64,000 nt of DNA, taken from the NCBI RefSeq assembly GCF_006228325.1, contig NZ_CP040231.1:383001-447000 (forward strand). Direction: 5' to 3'. Below, one piece after another: positions 33,583-41,833 of the stretch (within the stretch, counting starts at the first letter, position 1; every line of letters starts with the position of its first letter). The notes beneath the pieces were generated by a model. The model did not search any database, was not told where the DNA came from, and saw nothing but the letters and a program-made list of their open reading frames with translations. A program made the translations under genes and the position numbers. This DNA is from Streptococcus sp. 1643. Its GTDB lineage: Bacteria; Bacillota; Bacilli; Lactobacillales; Streptococcaceae.

Positions 33583-34056
33583 ATGATTCAGATTATCCGA
33601 GCAGGAGCAGAGGATTTAGAAACCGTAATTGCAATTCAAAGAGCTAGCTTTAAGGCTGTCTATGAGAAATATCAAGATGAGTATGATCCCTACCTAGAGA
33701 ATCGTGAACGAATCAAGTGGAAATTGGTTGAGCGTCCCAATAGCTATTACTACTTTGTGAAAGAAAAGGACGAAAATATCGGATTTTTACGAGTTCAGAC
33801 CAATGAGGAATTGACGGAGGCTTGGTTGGGAACGGCAGCGATTTTGCCCCAGTATCAAGGAAAAGGTTATGGTTCTGGGGGATTGAGATTACTGGAAAAG
33901 GAATTTCCAACGATTAAACAGTGGGATTTGTGTACGGTATTACAGGATGCGGGCATGGTCGCCTTTTATGAGAAAAATGGCTACCGTCAAACCCATATCG
34001 AGCCTGAAAAAGAAGGTATGGATATGGTTTACATGAAAAAATTGATTGACAAATAG
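33583..34056 (+). CDS. GNAT family acetyltransferase
   Basis: A 157-residue protein with GNAT motif A, IVPQYQGKGYG-like (AILPQYQGKGYGSGGLRLLE, about 86-105), and a C-terminal FYEKNGYRQTHIE (about 127-139). The substrate is unknown. GGAGGTATTAGT gives the ribosome site. It is the last of the small genes before the prmA leader; a hairpin-rich stretch follows. Confidence 0.88.
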   Translation: MIQIIRAGAEDLETVIAIQRASFKAVYEKYQDEYDPYLENRERIKWKLVERPNSYYYFVKEKDENIGFLRVQTNEELTEAWLGTAAILPQYQGKGYGSGGLRLLEKEFPTIKQWDLCTVLQDAGMVAFYEKNGYRQTHIEPEKEGMDMVYMKKLIDK

Positions 34057-34064
34057 AAAGGATG

Positions 34065-34193
34065 GTTCGGTTACATTTCTAAACTGAACCCGCCCTAAAC
34101 ACTGTGCCAAAAAGATAAACTTCTCTTAGACACAAGCGTCTTCAGAGAGTTTCCTATTTTGGCTTTGTGTTTTACGGGCTTGGTATCTTAATG
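34065..34193 (+). promoter_or_regulatory. large hairpin directly before prmA
   Basis: Two inverted repeats stand here. A short one pairs GTTC with GAAC (34068-34089). A long one pairs GCCCTAAACAC...GCCAAAA (34092-34112) with TTTTGGC...GTGTTTTACGGGC (34157-34179), with an inner AAACT-TCTCT/AGAGAGTTT stem. The long hairpin ends 14 bases before the prmA ATG, and no good ribosome site is visible there. No T run follows, so it is not a plain terminator. It may control translation of prmA or be a small repeat. Confidence 0.5.
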
Positions 34194-35144
34194 ATGGAAA
34201 CATGGCAAGAGTTAAAAGTTACAGTGAAGCGTGAGGGAGAGGAGCTGGTCTCTAATCTCTTGATTGAGCTGGGAGCGCAAGGTGTTGCGATTGAAGACAG
34301 TATGGACTATGTGGGGAATGTCGACCGTTTTGGTGAGATTTTCCCAGAGGTTGAGCAACAAGAAGAAATCATAGTGACAGCCTACTATCCAGATACGGTT
34401 GATGTGGCAGTGGTTGAGGCAGACTTGCAGGCTCGCCTGGCAGAATTGACAGACTTTATGGATCTAGGAGAGGTCAAGATGGGCACGACTGACTTGGCTG
34501 AGGAAGACTGGGCAGACAACTGGAAGAAATATTATGAACCAGCTCGCATTACTCATGACTTGACCATCGTGCCGTCTTGGACGGACTATGAGGCGACTGC
34601 GGGAGAAAAGATTATCAAGCTGGATCCTGGTATGGCCTTTGGGACTGGAACCCATCCAACGACCAAGATGAGCCTCTTTGCCTTGGAGCAGGTCCTTCGT
34701 GGTGGCGAAACGGTGCTAGATGTGGGTTCTGGTTCAGGAGTACTTTCCATTGCTAGCTCACTTCTAGGTGCCAAGGAAATCTTCGCCTACGACCTGGATG
34801 ATGTAGCGGTTCGTGTGGCTCAGGAAAATATTGAGCTCAACCCTGGCATGGAAAATATCCATGTAGCGGCAGGTGATTTGCTCAAGGGGGTAGAGATCGA
34901 GGCAGATGTCATCGTAGCTAATATCTTGGCGGATATTCTCATTCATCTGACGGATGATGCTTATCGCTTGGTCAAGGACGAAGGCTATCTCATCATGAGT
35001 GGCATTATCAAGGACAAGTGGGACATGGTGCGCGAATCGGCTGAGTCGGCTGGATTTTTCCTTGAAACCCACATGATTCAAGGGGAATGGAATGCCTGCG
35101 TCTTTAAGAAGACCAAGGATATTTCAGGTGTGATTGGAGGCTAG
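34194..35144 (+). CDS. prmA: ribosomal protein L11 methyltransferase
   Basis: A 316-residue enzyme starting METWQELKV. The N-terminal L11-recognition domain is followed by [12 protein letters not shown] (about 145-156), the SAM-binding [14 protein letters not shown] (about 175-188), and the N-methyltransferase motif NILADIL (about 242-248). It trimethylates several positions of L11. ATG 34191 directly precedes 34194, so the start is uncertain by one codon. The upstream in-frame codons to 34167 lie in the hairpin. rsmE follows with one base between stop and start. Confidence 0.93.
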   Translation: METWQELKVTVKREGEELVSNLLIELGAQGVAIEDSMDYVGNVDRFGEIFPEVEQQEEIIVTAYYPDTVDVAVVEADLQARLAELTDFMDLGEVKMGTTDLAEEDWADNWKKYYEPARITHDLTIVPSWTDYEATAGEKIIKLDPGMAFGTGTHPTTKMSLFALEQVLRGGETVLDVGSGSGVLSIASSLLGAKEIFAYDLDDVAVRVAQENIELNPGMENIHVAAGDLLKGVEIEADVIVANILADILIHLTDDAYRLVKDEGYLIMSGIIKDKWDMVRESAESAGFFLETHMIQGEWNACVFKKTKDISGVIGG

Positions 35145-35145
35145 C

Positions 35146-35889
35146 ATGCAGCAGTATTTTGTCAAGGGTAATGCTACCTCGCCAGTCACCATCGAGGACA
35201 AGGAAACCAGCAAGCACATGTTTCAGGTCATGCGCTTGAAAGAAGATGATGAGGTTATTTTGGTCTTTGAGGATGGCATTAAGCGTTTGGCGCGCGTGCT
35301 AAATGTGGAAGCCCGTCAGTTTGAATTGCTCGAAGAATTAGCTGACAATGTAGAACTGCCAGTCCAAGTGACCATTGCATCTGGATTTCCCAAGGGAGAC
35401 AAGCTAGAGTTCATCACTCAAAAAGTGACGGAACTGGGAGCCAGTCAAATCTGGGCCTTTCCTGCAGACTGGTCCGTTGCCAAGTGGGATGGTAAGAAAT
35501 TGGGCAAAAAGGTTGAAAAACTAGAAAAAATCGCCCTTGGAGCAGCAGAACAAAGTAAACGTAATATCGTTCCAAGTATTCAGCTTTTTGAGAAAAAAGC
35601 AGATTTTCTAGCCCAGCTGGACCAGTTTGACTCTATTGTAGTGGCCTATGAAGAATCAGCAAAAGAGGGAGAAGCCGCTGCGCTCTTACAAGCAGTCACT
35701 GGTCTTGAAAAAGGAGCCAAATTGCTCTTTATCTTTGGCCCAGAAGGCGGTCTCTCACCTGCAGAAATTGAAAGTTTTGAATCTAAAGGAGCCGTCTTGG
35801 CAGGCCTAGGACCTCGCATCTTGCGAGCAGAAACAGCACCACTTTATGCTTTATCAGCTCTTAGTGTTTTATTAGAATTAGAGAAATAA
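35146..35889 (+). CDS. rsmE: 16S rRNA (uracil1498-N3)-methyltransferase
   Basis: A 247-residue SPOUT methyltransferase. An N-terminal PUA-like part is followed by ASGFPKGDKLEFITQKVTELG (two parts), the basic region EQSKRNIVPSI, and the knotted SAM-binding end FGPEGGLSPAEIE and LGPRILRAETAPLYALS. It methylates U1498 of 16S rRNA. ATG 35146 follows GGAGG by five bases, one base after the prmA stop. The two genes are a common pair in Firmicutes. Confidence 0.94.
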   Translation: MQQYFVKGNATSPVTIEDKETSKHMFQVMRLKEDDEVILVFEDGIKRLARVLNVEARQFELLEELADNVELPVQVTIASGFPKGDKLEFITQKVTELGASQIWAFPADWSVAKWDGKKLGKKVEKLEKIALGAAEQSKRNIVPSIQLFEKKADFLAQLDQFDSIVVAYEESAKEGEAAALLQAVTGLEKGAKLLFIFGPEGGLSPAEIESFESKGAVLAGLGPRILRAETAPLYALSALSVLLELEK

Positions 35890-35899
35890 GAGGAAGAAA

Positions 35900-37696
35900 A
35901 TGGAACAAAAAAACCGTTCAGAATTCCAAGAGAAGGAACTTTGGGATTTAACTGCCCTATACCAAGACCGTGAGGATTTCTTGCGTGCAATCGAGAAAGC
36001 TCGCGAAGATATTAACCAATTTAGCCGTGACTACAAGGGCAATCTTCACACTTTTGAGGATTTTGAAAAGGCCTTTGCAGAATTGGAACAAATCTATATC
36101 CAGATGAGCCATATCGGCAATTATGCCTTTATGCCTCAGACGACAGACTATAGCAATGAAGAGTTCGCTAATATCGCCCAAGCTGGGATGGAATTTGAAA
36201 CAGATGCCAGTGTAGCCTTGACCTTCTTTGACGATGCCTTAGTCGCTGCAGATGAGGAAGTCTTGGACCGTTTGGGTGAATTGCCACATTTGACAGCTGC
36301 CATTCGTCAAGCTAAAATCAAAAAAGCCCACTATCTCGGGGCAGATGTTGAGAAGGTCTTGACCAATCTCGGTGAAGTTTTCTATAGTCCACAGGACATC
36401 TATACTAAGATGCGAGCTGGGGATTTCGAAATGGCTGACTTTGAAGCCCATGGTAAGACCTACAAAAACAGCTTTGTGACTTATGAGAATTTCTACCAAA
36501 ACCACGAGGACGCTGAGGTTCGTGAGAAATCCTTCCGTTCCTTCTCAGAGGGACTTCGTAAGCACCAAAATACGGCAGCAGCAGCCTATTTAGCCCAAGT
36601 CAAGTCTGAAAAACTCTTGGCAGATATGAAGGGCTACGACTCAGTCTTTGATTATCTCCTAGCTGAGCAGGAAGTAGATCGTGCCATGTTTGACCGCCAG
36701 ATTGACCTTATCATGAAGGATTTTGCGCCAGTCGCTCAGAGATACCTCAAGCATGTTGCCAAGGTCAATGGTCTTGAAAAGATGACTTTTGCAGACTGGA
36801 AATTGGACTTGGACAGCGCCCTTAATCCTGAAGTGACTATTGATGATGCCTATGATTTGGTCATGAATTCAGTAGAACCTTTGGGACAAGAATATTGTCA
36901 GGAAGTTGCTCGCTATCAAGAAGAACGTTGGGTGGACTTCGCTGCCAATAGTGGCAAGGATTCTGGCGGTTATGCGGCGGATCCATATCGCGTGCACCCT
37001 TATGTCTTCATGAGCTGGACAGGCCGTTTGAGCGATGTCTATACCTTGATTCATGAAATCGGGCATTCTGGTCAATTTATCTTTTCAGACAACCACCAGA
37101 GCTATTTCAACGCCCACATGTCGACCTACTATGTCGAAGCTCCATCAACCTTCAATGAATTGCTTTTAAGTGATTATTTGGAGCACCAGTCTGATGACCC
37201 ACGTCAAAAACGATTTGCCCTTGCTCACCGCTTGACAGATACCTACTTCCATAACTTCATTACTCACCTCTTGGAAGCAGCCTTCCAGCGTAAGGTTTAT
37301 ACATTGATTGAAGAGGGAGAAACCTTTGGAGCAAGCAAGCTCAACAGCATTATGAAGGAAGTTTTGACAGATTTCTGGGGAGATGCTATTGAAATTGACG
37401 ACGATGCGGCCTTGACTTGGATGCGACAAGCCCACTACTACATGGGCTTGTATAGTTACACTTACTCTGCTGGTCTTGTTATCTCGACTGCGGGTTACCT
37501 TCATTTGAAACATTCAGAAACTGGAGCTGAAGATTGGCTCAATCTTCTTAAGTCAGGTGGTAGCAAGACACCACTTGAATCAGCCATGATTATCGGAGCG
37601 GATATCTCAACAGACAAACCACTCCGTGATACCATCCAATTCCTGTCTGACACAGTTGACCAGATTATGACCTACAGTGCCCAGTTGGGAGAGTAG
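35900..37696 (+). CDS. pepF: oligoendopeptidase F (M3B metallopeptidase)
   Basis: A 598-residue enzyme with the zinc motif HEIGHSGQF (about 387) and Glu of the third ligand in the following MSTYYVEAPSTFNE region. The length and SYTYSAGLVISTAGYLH near the end are typical of the PepF/PepB family. It cleaves short peptides in the cytoplasm and has no signal peptide. It follows rsmE by ten bases with AAGAGGAAG in front, so it may be co-transcribed. In streptococci, PepB was studied as a group B collagen-like peptide hydrolase. Confidence 0.93.
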   Translation: MEQKNRSEFQEKELWDLTALYQDREDFLRAIEKAREDINQFSRDYKGNLHTFEDFEKAFAELEQIYIQMSHIGNYAFMPQTTDYSNEEFANIAQAGMEFETDASVALTFFDDALVAADEEVLDRLGELPHLTAAIRQAKIKKAHYLGADVEKVLTNLGEVFYSPQDIYTKMRAGDFEMADFEAHGKTYKNSFVTYENFYQNHEDAEVREKSFRSFSEGLRKHQNTAAAAYLAQVKSEKLLADMKGYDSVFDYLLAEQEVDRAMFDRQIDLIMKDFAPVAQRYLKHVAKVNGLEKMTFADWKLDLDSALNPEVTIDDAYDLVMNSVEPLGQEYCQEVARYQEERWVDFAANSGKDSGGYAADPYRVHPYVFMSWTGRLSDVYTLIHEIGHSGQFIFSDNHQSYFNAHMSTYYVEAPSTFNELLLSDYLEHQSDDPRQKRFALAHRLTDTYFHNFITHLLEAAFQRKVYTLIEEGETFGASKLNSIMKEVLTDFWGDAIEIDDDAALTWMRQAHYYMGLYSYTYSAGLVISTAGYLHLKHSETGAEDWLNLLKSGGSKTPLESAMIIGADISTDKPLRDTIQFLSDTVDQIMTYSAQLGE

Positions 37697-37724
37697 GGAA
37701 ATGGGCAAATTTTAGGAGAATAAT

Positions 37725-38507
37725 ATGAATAGAATCAAAGAATGGCTAGAGCAAGATCCCCAAAGAATGCATTTTATCAAAATTGGTCTAGTTTTGTTGG
37801 GAATCATTTTGTTGATTGCTCTACCTACTCTCTATCTTGTTTTGAGCGGAGTTGGTATTTGGTATTTTGTAAAGAAAGCACCAGATATTCGAAAAAGAAA
37901 TCTAATGATCGGGATTTTCATTGTCAGTTTTGTTGCAGTTGCTCTTCAAACTCCAACAGTCACAAAGAAAATTTCATCCTCTCAATCAGAAACTATGCAG
38001 ACTGCGACATCTACTACTTCGACAGCTTCAACCACGGATACTTCATCTAGTATAGAGGAAGCAAAACGAATCGAAGAAGAGAAAAAAGCTAAAGAAAAAG
38101 CAGAAGAAGAGAGAATTGCCAAAGAAAAAGCTGCAAAGGAGTTGCAAGAAAAAGGTGAAACCTTAGTCAAACAATTGGAAGACAGTCAAGATGCGAGTCA
38201 AGTGAAGTCTGCTAAAGAAACAGTTAATCAGATTGAAAATAATGATAAAAAGACAGAGTTGCTTGATAGAATAGGTGCAGTTGAGTCGTTAATTTCTCAA
38301 AAAGAAGAAGAAAAAAGAGCTGCGCGTGAAGCTGAAACCAAAGCTCAACAGCAAGATAGAATTGTCTATGTTGCAGACCATGGGAAATCAAAAGTTTATT
38401 GGTATAGTAAGGATAGAATGCCTTCAAAAACGAATAAAGCTAACGTTGTTGAGATGACAGAAGCAGATGCGATTGCAGCAGGAAAACGTCCATCTAAAAG
38501 AGAATAA
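37725..38507 (+). CDS. uncharacterised membrane protein with Lys/Glu-rich coiled coil
   Basis: A 260-residue protein. Hydrophobic segments are near 19-43 and 55-70, then a Ser/Thr linker (about 85-110), then a strongly charged coiled-coil region (about 108-205, EEKKAKEKAEEE and similar). The last 45 residues (RIVYVADHGKSKVYWYSKDRMPS...) recall the C-terminal YVAxxGKxYH..C domain of other Gram-positive surface proteins, but the cysteines are missing. The function is unknown. TTAGGAG gives the ribosome site. Confidence 0.65.
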   Translation: MNRIKEWLEQDPQRMHFIKIGLVLLGIILLIALPTLYLVLSGVGIWYFVKKAPDIRKRNLMIGIFIVSFVAVALQTPTVTKKISSSQSETMQTATSTTSTASTTDTSSSIEEAKRIEEEKKAKEKAEEERIAKEKAAKELQEKGETLVKQLEDSQDASQVKSAKETVNQIENNDKKTELLDRIGAVESLISQKEEEKRAAREAETKAQQQDRIVYVADHGKSKVYWYSKDRMPSKTNKANVVEMTEADAIAAGKRPSKRE

Positions 38508-38568
38508 GACAGAAAGTTATCTTGGGCTGGTTTTTTGAACAGTTGCTAGAAATGTAGAGGTACTTGAG

Positions 38569-39360
38569 ATGCGTAAAAAATTACAAAGAAAAGTGACAGA
38601 AGAAAAACCAAGCTATAGCCGAGAAGAAATTCAGTGGTTGATCGAGCATTTGGGAGATCCCTCTCCAGAAATTCGAGACGAACTTGTTTTTACGAGTTTG
38701 GCTAGAGGGATTCAAGAAGAGTTGTTTTCCCTTGAGCAGTTTCAGTTTATCTCAGAAGAGGTCTCCTCTGATGAAGGTCTATACAAAGAGATTGATAGTA
38801 GAGGAGTTTCGGCTCTTAAACGTTCTTTTAGGGCGCTTATTTATGCCAATCTTTTGTCTGCAGATGGTAACGAGCACTCTCTTTTCTATAAAGGTTTAAA
38901 AGCTGATATAAGAAATGCTATGCTGTCTCAAGGTTTGTATTACCTAAAAAAAGAAAAGGATACGACAGGTTTTTCAAGTCAGTATGGTTGGGTTCACGCT
39001 TTTGCGCATGGAGCTGATCTCTTGACGGAAGTTATATGCCACCCTAGCTTTCCAAAGTCAGATATAGCCGAAGCATTTGAAATCATTGGGAAAATCTTTA
39101 AACGTGTTGAGATTCGTTTTACAAATGATGAAGATTGGCGGTTAGCCAGAGCGTTTTATGAACCAATCTTACGAGGGAAAATCGAACCTTCTCTCCTCAC
39201 TGCTTGGCTGCAAACAGTCGAATTTCCCTTGAAAGAAGTAAATGATTTCCATAAATTTTCCAACTTCAGATCCTGTCTATTGGAAGTCTATATCCAACTT
39301 GACCAGAAAAATAGTTTACAAGATGCCTTGAAAGAAGCCATTCAATCCTTTCAGTACTAA
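38569..39360 (+). CDS. DUF2785 family protein
   Basis: A 263-residue soluble, all-helical protein with the family signature YGWVHAFAHGADLLTEV (about 141-157) and an LGDPSPEIRDELVF opening. No membrane segment or signal is present. The role of DUF2785 is unknown. GAGG lies before the ATG. It is followed after 110 bases by the aquaporin gene with its own promoter. Confidence 0.8.
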   Translation: MRKKLQRKVTEEKPSYSREEIQWLIEHLGDPSPEIRDELVFTSLARGIQEELFSLEQFQFISEEVSSDEGLYKEIDSRGVSALKRSFRALIYANLLSADGNEHSLFYKGLKADIRNAMLSQGLYYLKKEKDTTGFSSQYGWVHAFAHGADLLTEVICHPSFPKSDIAEAFEIIGKIFKRVEIRFTNDEDWRLARAFYEPILRGKIEPSLLTAWLQTVEFPLKEVNDFHKFSNFRSCLLEVYIQLDQKNSLQDALKEAIQSFQY

Positions 39361-39410
39361 GGATAAGCGAGTCGTTTTATGATTTTCAAAGAACTTTCCA
39401 GTCAATTTTC

Positions 39411-39439
39411 TTGAAACCCTTTCCTTCTTTTGATAGACT
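39411..39439 (+). promoter_or_regulatory. promoter of the aquaporin gene
   Basis: TTGAAA at 39411-39416 and TAGACT at 39434-39439 are 17 bases apart. AAAAGGAG and the ATG at 39470 follow. Confidence 0.65.
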
Positions 39440-39469
39440 AATACATAGTTTGAAAAAAGGAGACTTATC

Positions 39470-40138
39470 ATGAAAAAATTTGTTGCTGAATTAATCGGTA
39501 CATTTATGCTTGTGTTCATTGGAACAGGAGCTGTTGTTTTTGGAAATGGTCTTAATGGCCTTGGACACCTTGGAATTGCTTTTGCCTTTGGTTTAGCAAT
39601 TGTGGTTGCAGCTTTCTCAATCGGAACTGTTTCAGGTGCTCACTTGAACCCAGCGGTTTCGATCGCTATGTTTGTAAACAAACGTTTGTCATCTTCAGAA
39701 CTTGTAAACTACATCCTTGGACAAGTAGTTGGAGCTTTCCTTGCGTCAGCTGCAGTATTCTTCCTCTTGTCTAACTCAGGCATGTCAACTGCTAGCCTTG
39801 GTGAAAACGCCTTGGCAAACGGTGTCACTGTCTTTGGAGGTTTCTTGTTTGAAGTTATCGCAACTTTCTTGTTTGTCTTGGTTATCATGACTGTAACATC
39901 AGCAAGCAAAGGAAATGGCGCAATCGCTGGTTTGGTAATCGGCTTGTCATTGATGGCGATGATCCTTGTGGGATTGAACATTACTGGCCTTTCAGTAAAC
40001 CCAGCTCGTAGCTTGGCACCTGCTGTCTTGGTAGGTGGCGCAGCCCTTCAACAAGTATGGATTTTCATCCTTGCTCCAATCGTTGGTGGTGTTCTTGCAG
40101 CTCTTGTTGCGAAAAACTTCCTTGGAACAGAAGAATAA
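39470..40138 (+). CDS. aquaporin / MIP family channel
   Basis: A 222-residue, six-helix channel with both NPA boxes: HLNPAVS (about 62-68) and SVNPARS (about 173-179). The short length, without the extra loop of glycerol facilitators, favours a water channel. The pneumococcal gene at this place is described as an aquaporin passing water, and recently peroxide and oxygen (from memory). It ends at a strong terminator and faces the thioredoxin gene. Confidence 0.9.
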   Translation: MKKFVAELIGTFMLVFIGTGAVVFGNGLNGLGHLGIAFAFGLAIVVAAFSIGTVSGAHLNPAVSIAMFVNKRLSSSELVNYILGQVVGAFLASAAVFFLLSNSGMSTASLGENALANGVTVFGGFLFEVIATFLFVLVIMTVTSASKGNGAIAGLVIGLSLMAMILVGLNITGLSVNPARSLAPAVLVGGAALQQVWIFILAPIVGGVLAALVAKNFLGTEE

Positions 40139-40147
40139 GAAACGAAA

Positions 40148-40186
40148 AAAGAGTCCTGTTCTCAGTTTGAGGAACAGGGCTTTTTC
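40148..40186. terminator. bidirectional terminator between aquaporin and trxA
   Basis: AGTCCTGTTC and GAACAGGGCT pair around TCAGTTTGAG, with A and T runs on both sides. A second inverted repeat (ACTCCC/GGGAGT) lies close at 40203-40225, before the trxA stop. Confidence 0.85.
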
Positions 40187-40233
40187 TATGCAAACAAAAA
40201 AGCACTCCCTTTTGGAATGGGAGTGTTTCGTGA

Positions 40234-40548
40234 TTAGCTCAATTCAGCAACGATGGCCTTGATTTGTTCTGCAGTATGAACACCTGCAACTTGTTTCACC
40301 ACTTGGCCGTCTTTTTTGAAGAGAAGGGTTGGGATAGACATGATTCCAAAGGCACGAGCTGTGTTTGGATTTTCATCAACATCCATTTTAACAATTTTCA
40401 AGACATCTTCTGAAAGTTCTTCAGACAATTTATCCAAGATTGGACCTTGCATACGACATGGACCACACCAAGTTGCCCAGAAGTCTACCAAGACCAAACC
40501 GTCTTTTGTTTCTTGTTCGAATGTTGCATCTGTAATTGCTTTTGCCAT
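40234..40548 (-). CDS. trxA: thioredoxin
   Basis: A 104-residue thioredoxin with ATWCGPCRMQGP (CGPC near 30-33) and the cis-Pro in MSIPTLLF (about 75). It reduces protein disulfides in the cytoplasm. AAAGGAGAAAT precedes the ATG. It follows the small DUF4649 gene by 15 bases on the reverse strand and is likely co-transcribed with it. A possible MarR-type operator lies upstream of that gene. Confidence 0.95.
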   Translation of the reverse strand: MAKAITDATFEQETKDGLVLVDFWATWCGPCRMQGPILDKLSEELSEDVLKIVKMDVDENPNTARAFGIMSIPTLLFKKDGQVVKQVAGVHTAEQIKAIVAELS

Positions 40549-40563
40549 TGTATTTCTCCTTTT

Positions 40564-40785
40564 TTAGTTATATTGGCTTAAATCTTGTTTCATGAGATAG
40601 AAGAAGACATCTCCATAAGTCCCATGGTAGTCCAAATCATGACCGTTGTAAGTTAATTTTTGGACAGGGTAGTAGTCTGCGACGCCGATGAGGCAGGCAT
40701 GTTGAGAACGTTCAAAGTCTTGGTAAGACTCGAAAGTCATGGTCCTCTCTTGCTTGCTGGCGTCTAGATAAGTAATTTCGATCAT
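40564..40785 (-). CDS. DUF4649 family small protein
   Basis: A 73-residue soluble protein starting MIEITYLDASKQERTM, rich in Tyr and Asp, matching streptococcal DUF4649 proteins as I remember them. The function is unknown. AAAGGAG lies before the ATG. It is the first gene of the reverse-strand pair with trxA. Confidence 0.75.
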   Translation of the reverse strand: MIEITYLDASKQERTMTFESYQDFERSQHACLIGVADYYPVQKLTYNGHDLDYHGTYGDVFFYLMKQDLSQYN

Positions 40786-40852
40786 ATAAAACTCCTTTGT
40801 TCGATCTTGACTTTATTGTACTCCTTGAAAAGAGGAATGTCAAGAAAAATGA

Positions 40853-40864
40853 TTGCGCACGCAA
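40853..40864. promoter_or_regulatory. inverted repeat TTGCGCACGCAA, possible MarR operator
   Basis: It is a near-perfect dyad between the MarR gene and the DUF4649-trxA pair, and matches the copy at 41332 in 11 of 12 bases. Confidence 0.55.
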
Positions 40865-40882
40865 CTTTTTTAAAAAATCTGA

Positions 40883-41263
40883 TTATGAAATGAAATCAAG
40901 ACTCGTCTCCAGTCTTTCTTCGACAGCCTTTTGCAGGTAAGCTAAGGTTGTCTGTCCCTCGTCAGTCAGGCAGATAAAGCTAGCCCGTCTATCCTGATCG
41001 CAACATCTGCGACTAAGCAAACCACAGTTTTTCTCTTCCAGGCGAGCCACCATTCGAGAAACAGCGCTCGGACTGAGATGGAGTTTATCGGGCAGGTCAA
41101 TCTGTCGTAAAGATTTTTCATCGGCTAGGTCCAGATAGTAGAGTAGGTAAAACTCTTTCAAGGTCAACCTTTGTTCGCTCTGCTGGGCAATAGTTTCTTC
41201 CAACAAGGCTTCCATTTCCTTTTGACGGCGGTTGTAGTCAAACCACTTTTCCAAATAGGTCAT
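40883..41263 (-). CDS. MarR family transcriptional regulator
   Basis: A 126-residue winged-helix regulator from ATG 41263, behind AGAAAGGAG. The recognition helix is LHLSPSAVSRMVARLEEK (about 57-74), followed by the wing LLSRRCCDQDRRASFICLTDEG, where the DxRR motif is conserved. The two neighbouring Cys and a third could be redox-sensitive, an inference. Near-identical dyads stand on both sides of the gene, at 40853 and 41332. The lrgAB operon starts divergently. Confidence 0.88.
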   Translation of the reverse strand: MTYLEKWFDYNRRQKEMEALLEETIAQQSEQRLTLKEFYLLYYLDLADEKSLRQIDLPDKLHLSPSAVSRMVARLEEKNCGLLSRRCCDQDRRASFICLTDEGQTTLAYLQKAVEERLETSLDFIS

Positions 41264-41331
41264 TGCTTTCTCCTTTCTTTTCAAAGTAAAGTCACAAAGT
41301 CATTACTGATTGTCTCTACAATACAAGATGA

Positions 41332-41343
41332 TTGCGCATGCAA
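41332..41343. promoter_or_regulatory. inverted repeat TTGCGCATGCAA, possible MarR operator
   Basis: It is located between the marR and lrgA starts, where one regulator could act on both directions. It is 11 of 12 bases identical to 40853-40864. Confidence 0.6.
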
Positions 41344-41458
41344 TGATTATACTACTTTTAACTAATCCTTGCAAGAGAGAAGAATTTCAATATTTCCTTG
41401 AAATTTTCTGAAAAAAGAGTAAACTGGTATGCAAGAAGTCTATTTCGTGGAGTTTAGG

Positions 41459-41833
41459 ATGAAATTATATGTTCAATTAATGATTCTCTTTGTGATTTCT
41501 CTTATCGGAGAGGGAATTTCTAGTTTCTTTCATCTGCCCATCCCAGGCAGTATTATCGGCTTGATTATTCTCTTTCTAGCCTTACAGTTCAAGTGGCTGA
41601 GAACCAGACATGTCAATATGGTCGGGAATTTCTTGCTGGCCAATATGACCATTCTCTTTTTGCCACCAGCAGTGGGTATCATGGAAAAGTTTGATGTGAT
41701 TGCTCCTTATCTTTTGCCTATCGTCTTGATTGTCTTTTTTGCGGCTGTCATCAATATTATCCTCATCGCTCTAGTGGTTCAGTTTATCAAGAGACGATTT
41801 GAGGGAGATTATGAGAAAGGAGATGCCAAATGA
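41459..41833 (+). CDS. lrgA: LrgA/CidA family holin-like protein
   Basis: A 124-residue membrane protein with four hydrophobic segments. It has the family core FFHLPIPGSIIGLIILFLAL (about 25-45) and FLPPAVGIMEKF (about 73-84). ATG 41459 follows GTGGAGTTTAGG; the frame is open back to 41429 without a better site. LrgA/CidA proteins act in murein hydrolase control and, in S. mutans, LrgAB takes up pyruvate. It overlaps lrgB by four bases. Confidence 0.88.
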   Translation: MKLYVQLMILFVISLIGEGISSFFHLPIPGSIIGLIILFLALQFKWLRTRHVNMVGNFLLANMTILFLPPAVGIMEKFDVIAPYLLPIVLIVFFAAVINIILIALVVQFIKRRFEGDYEKGDAK

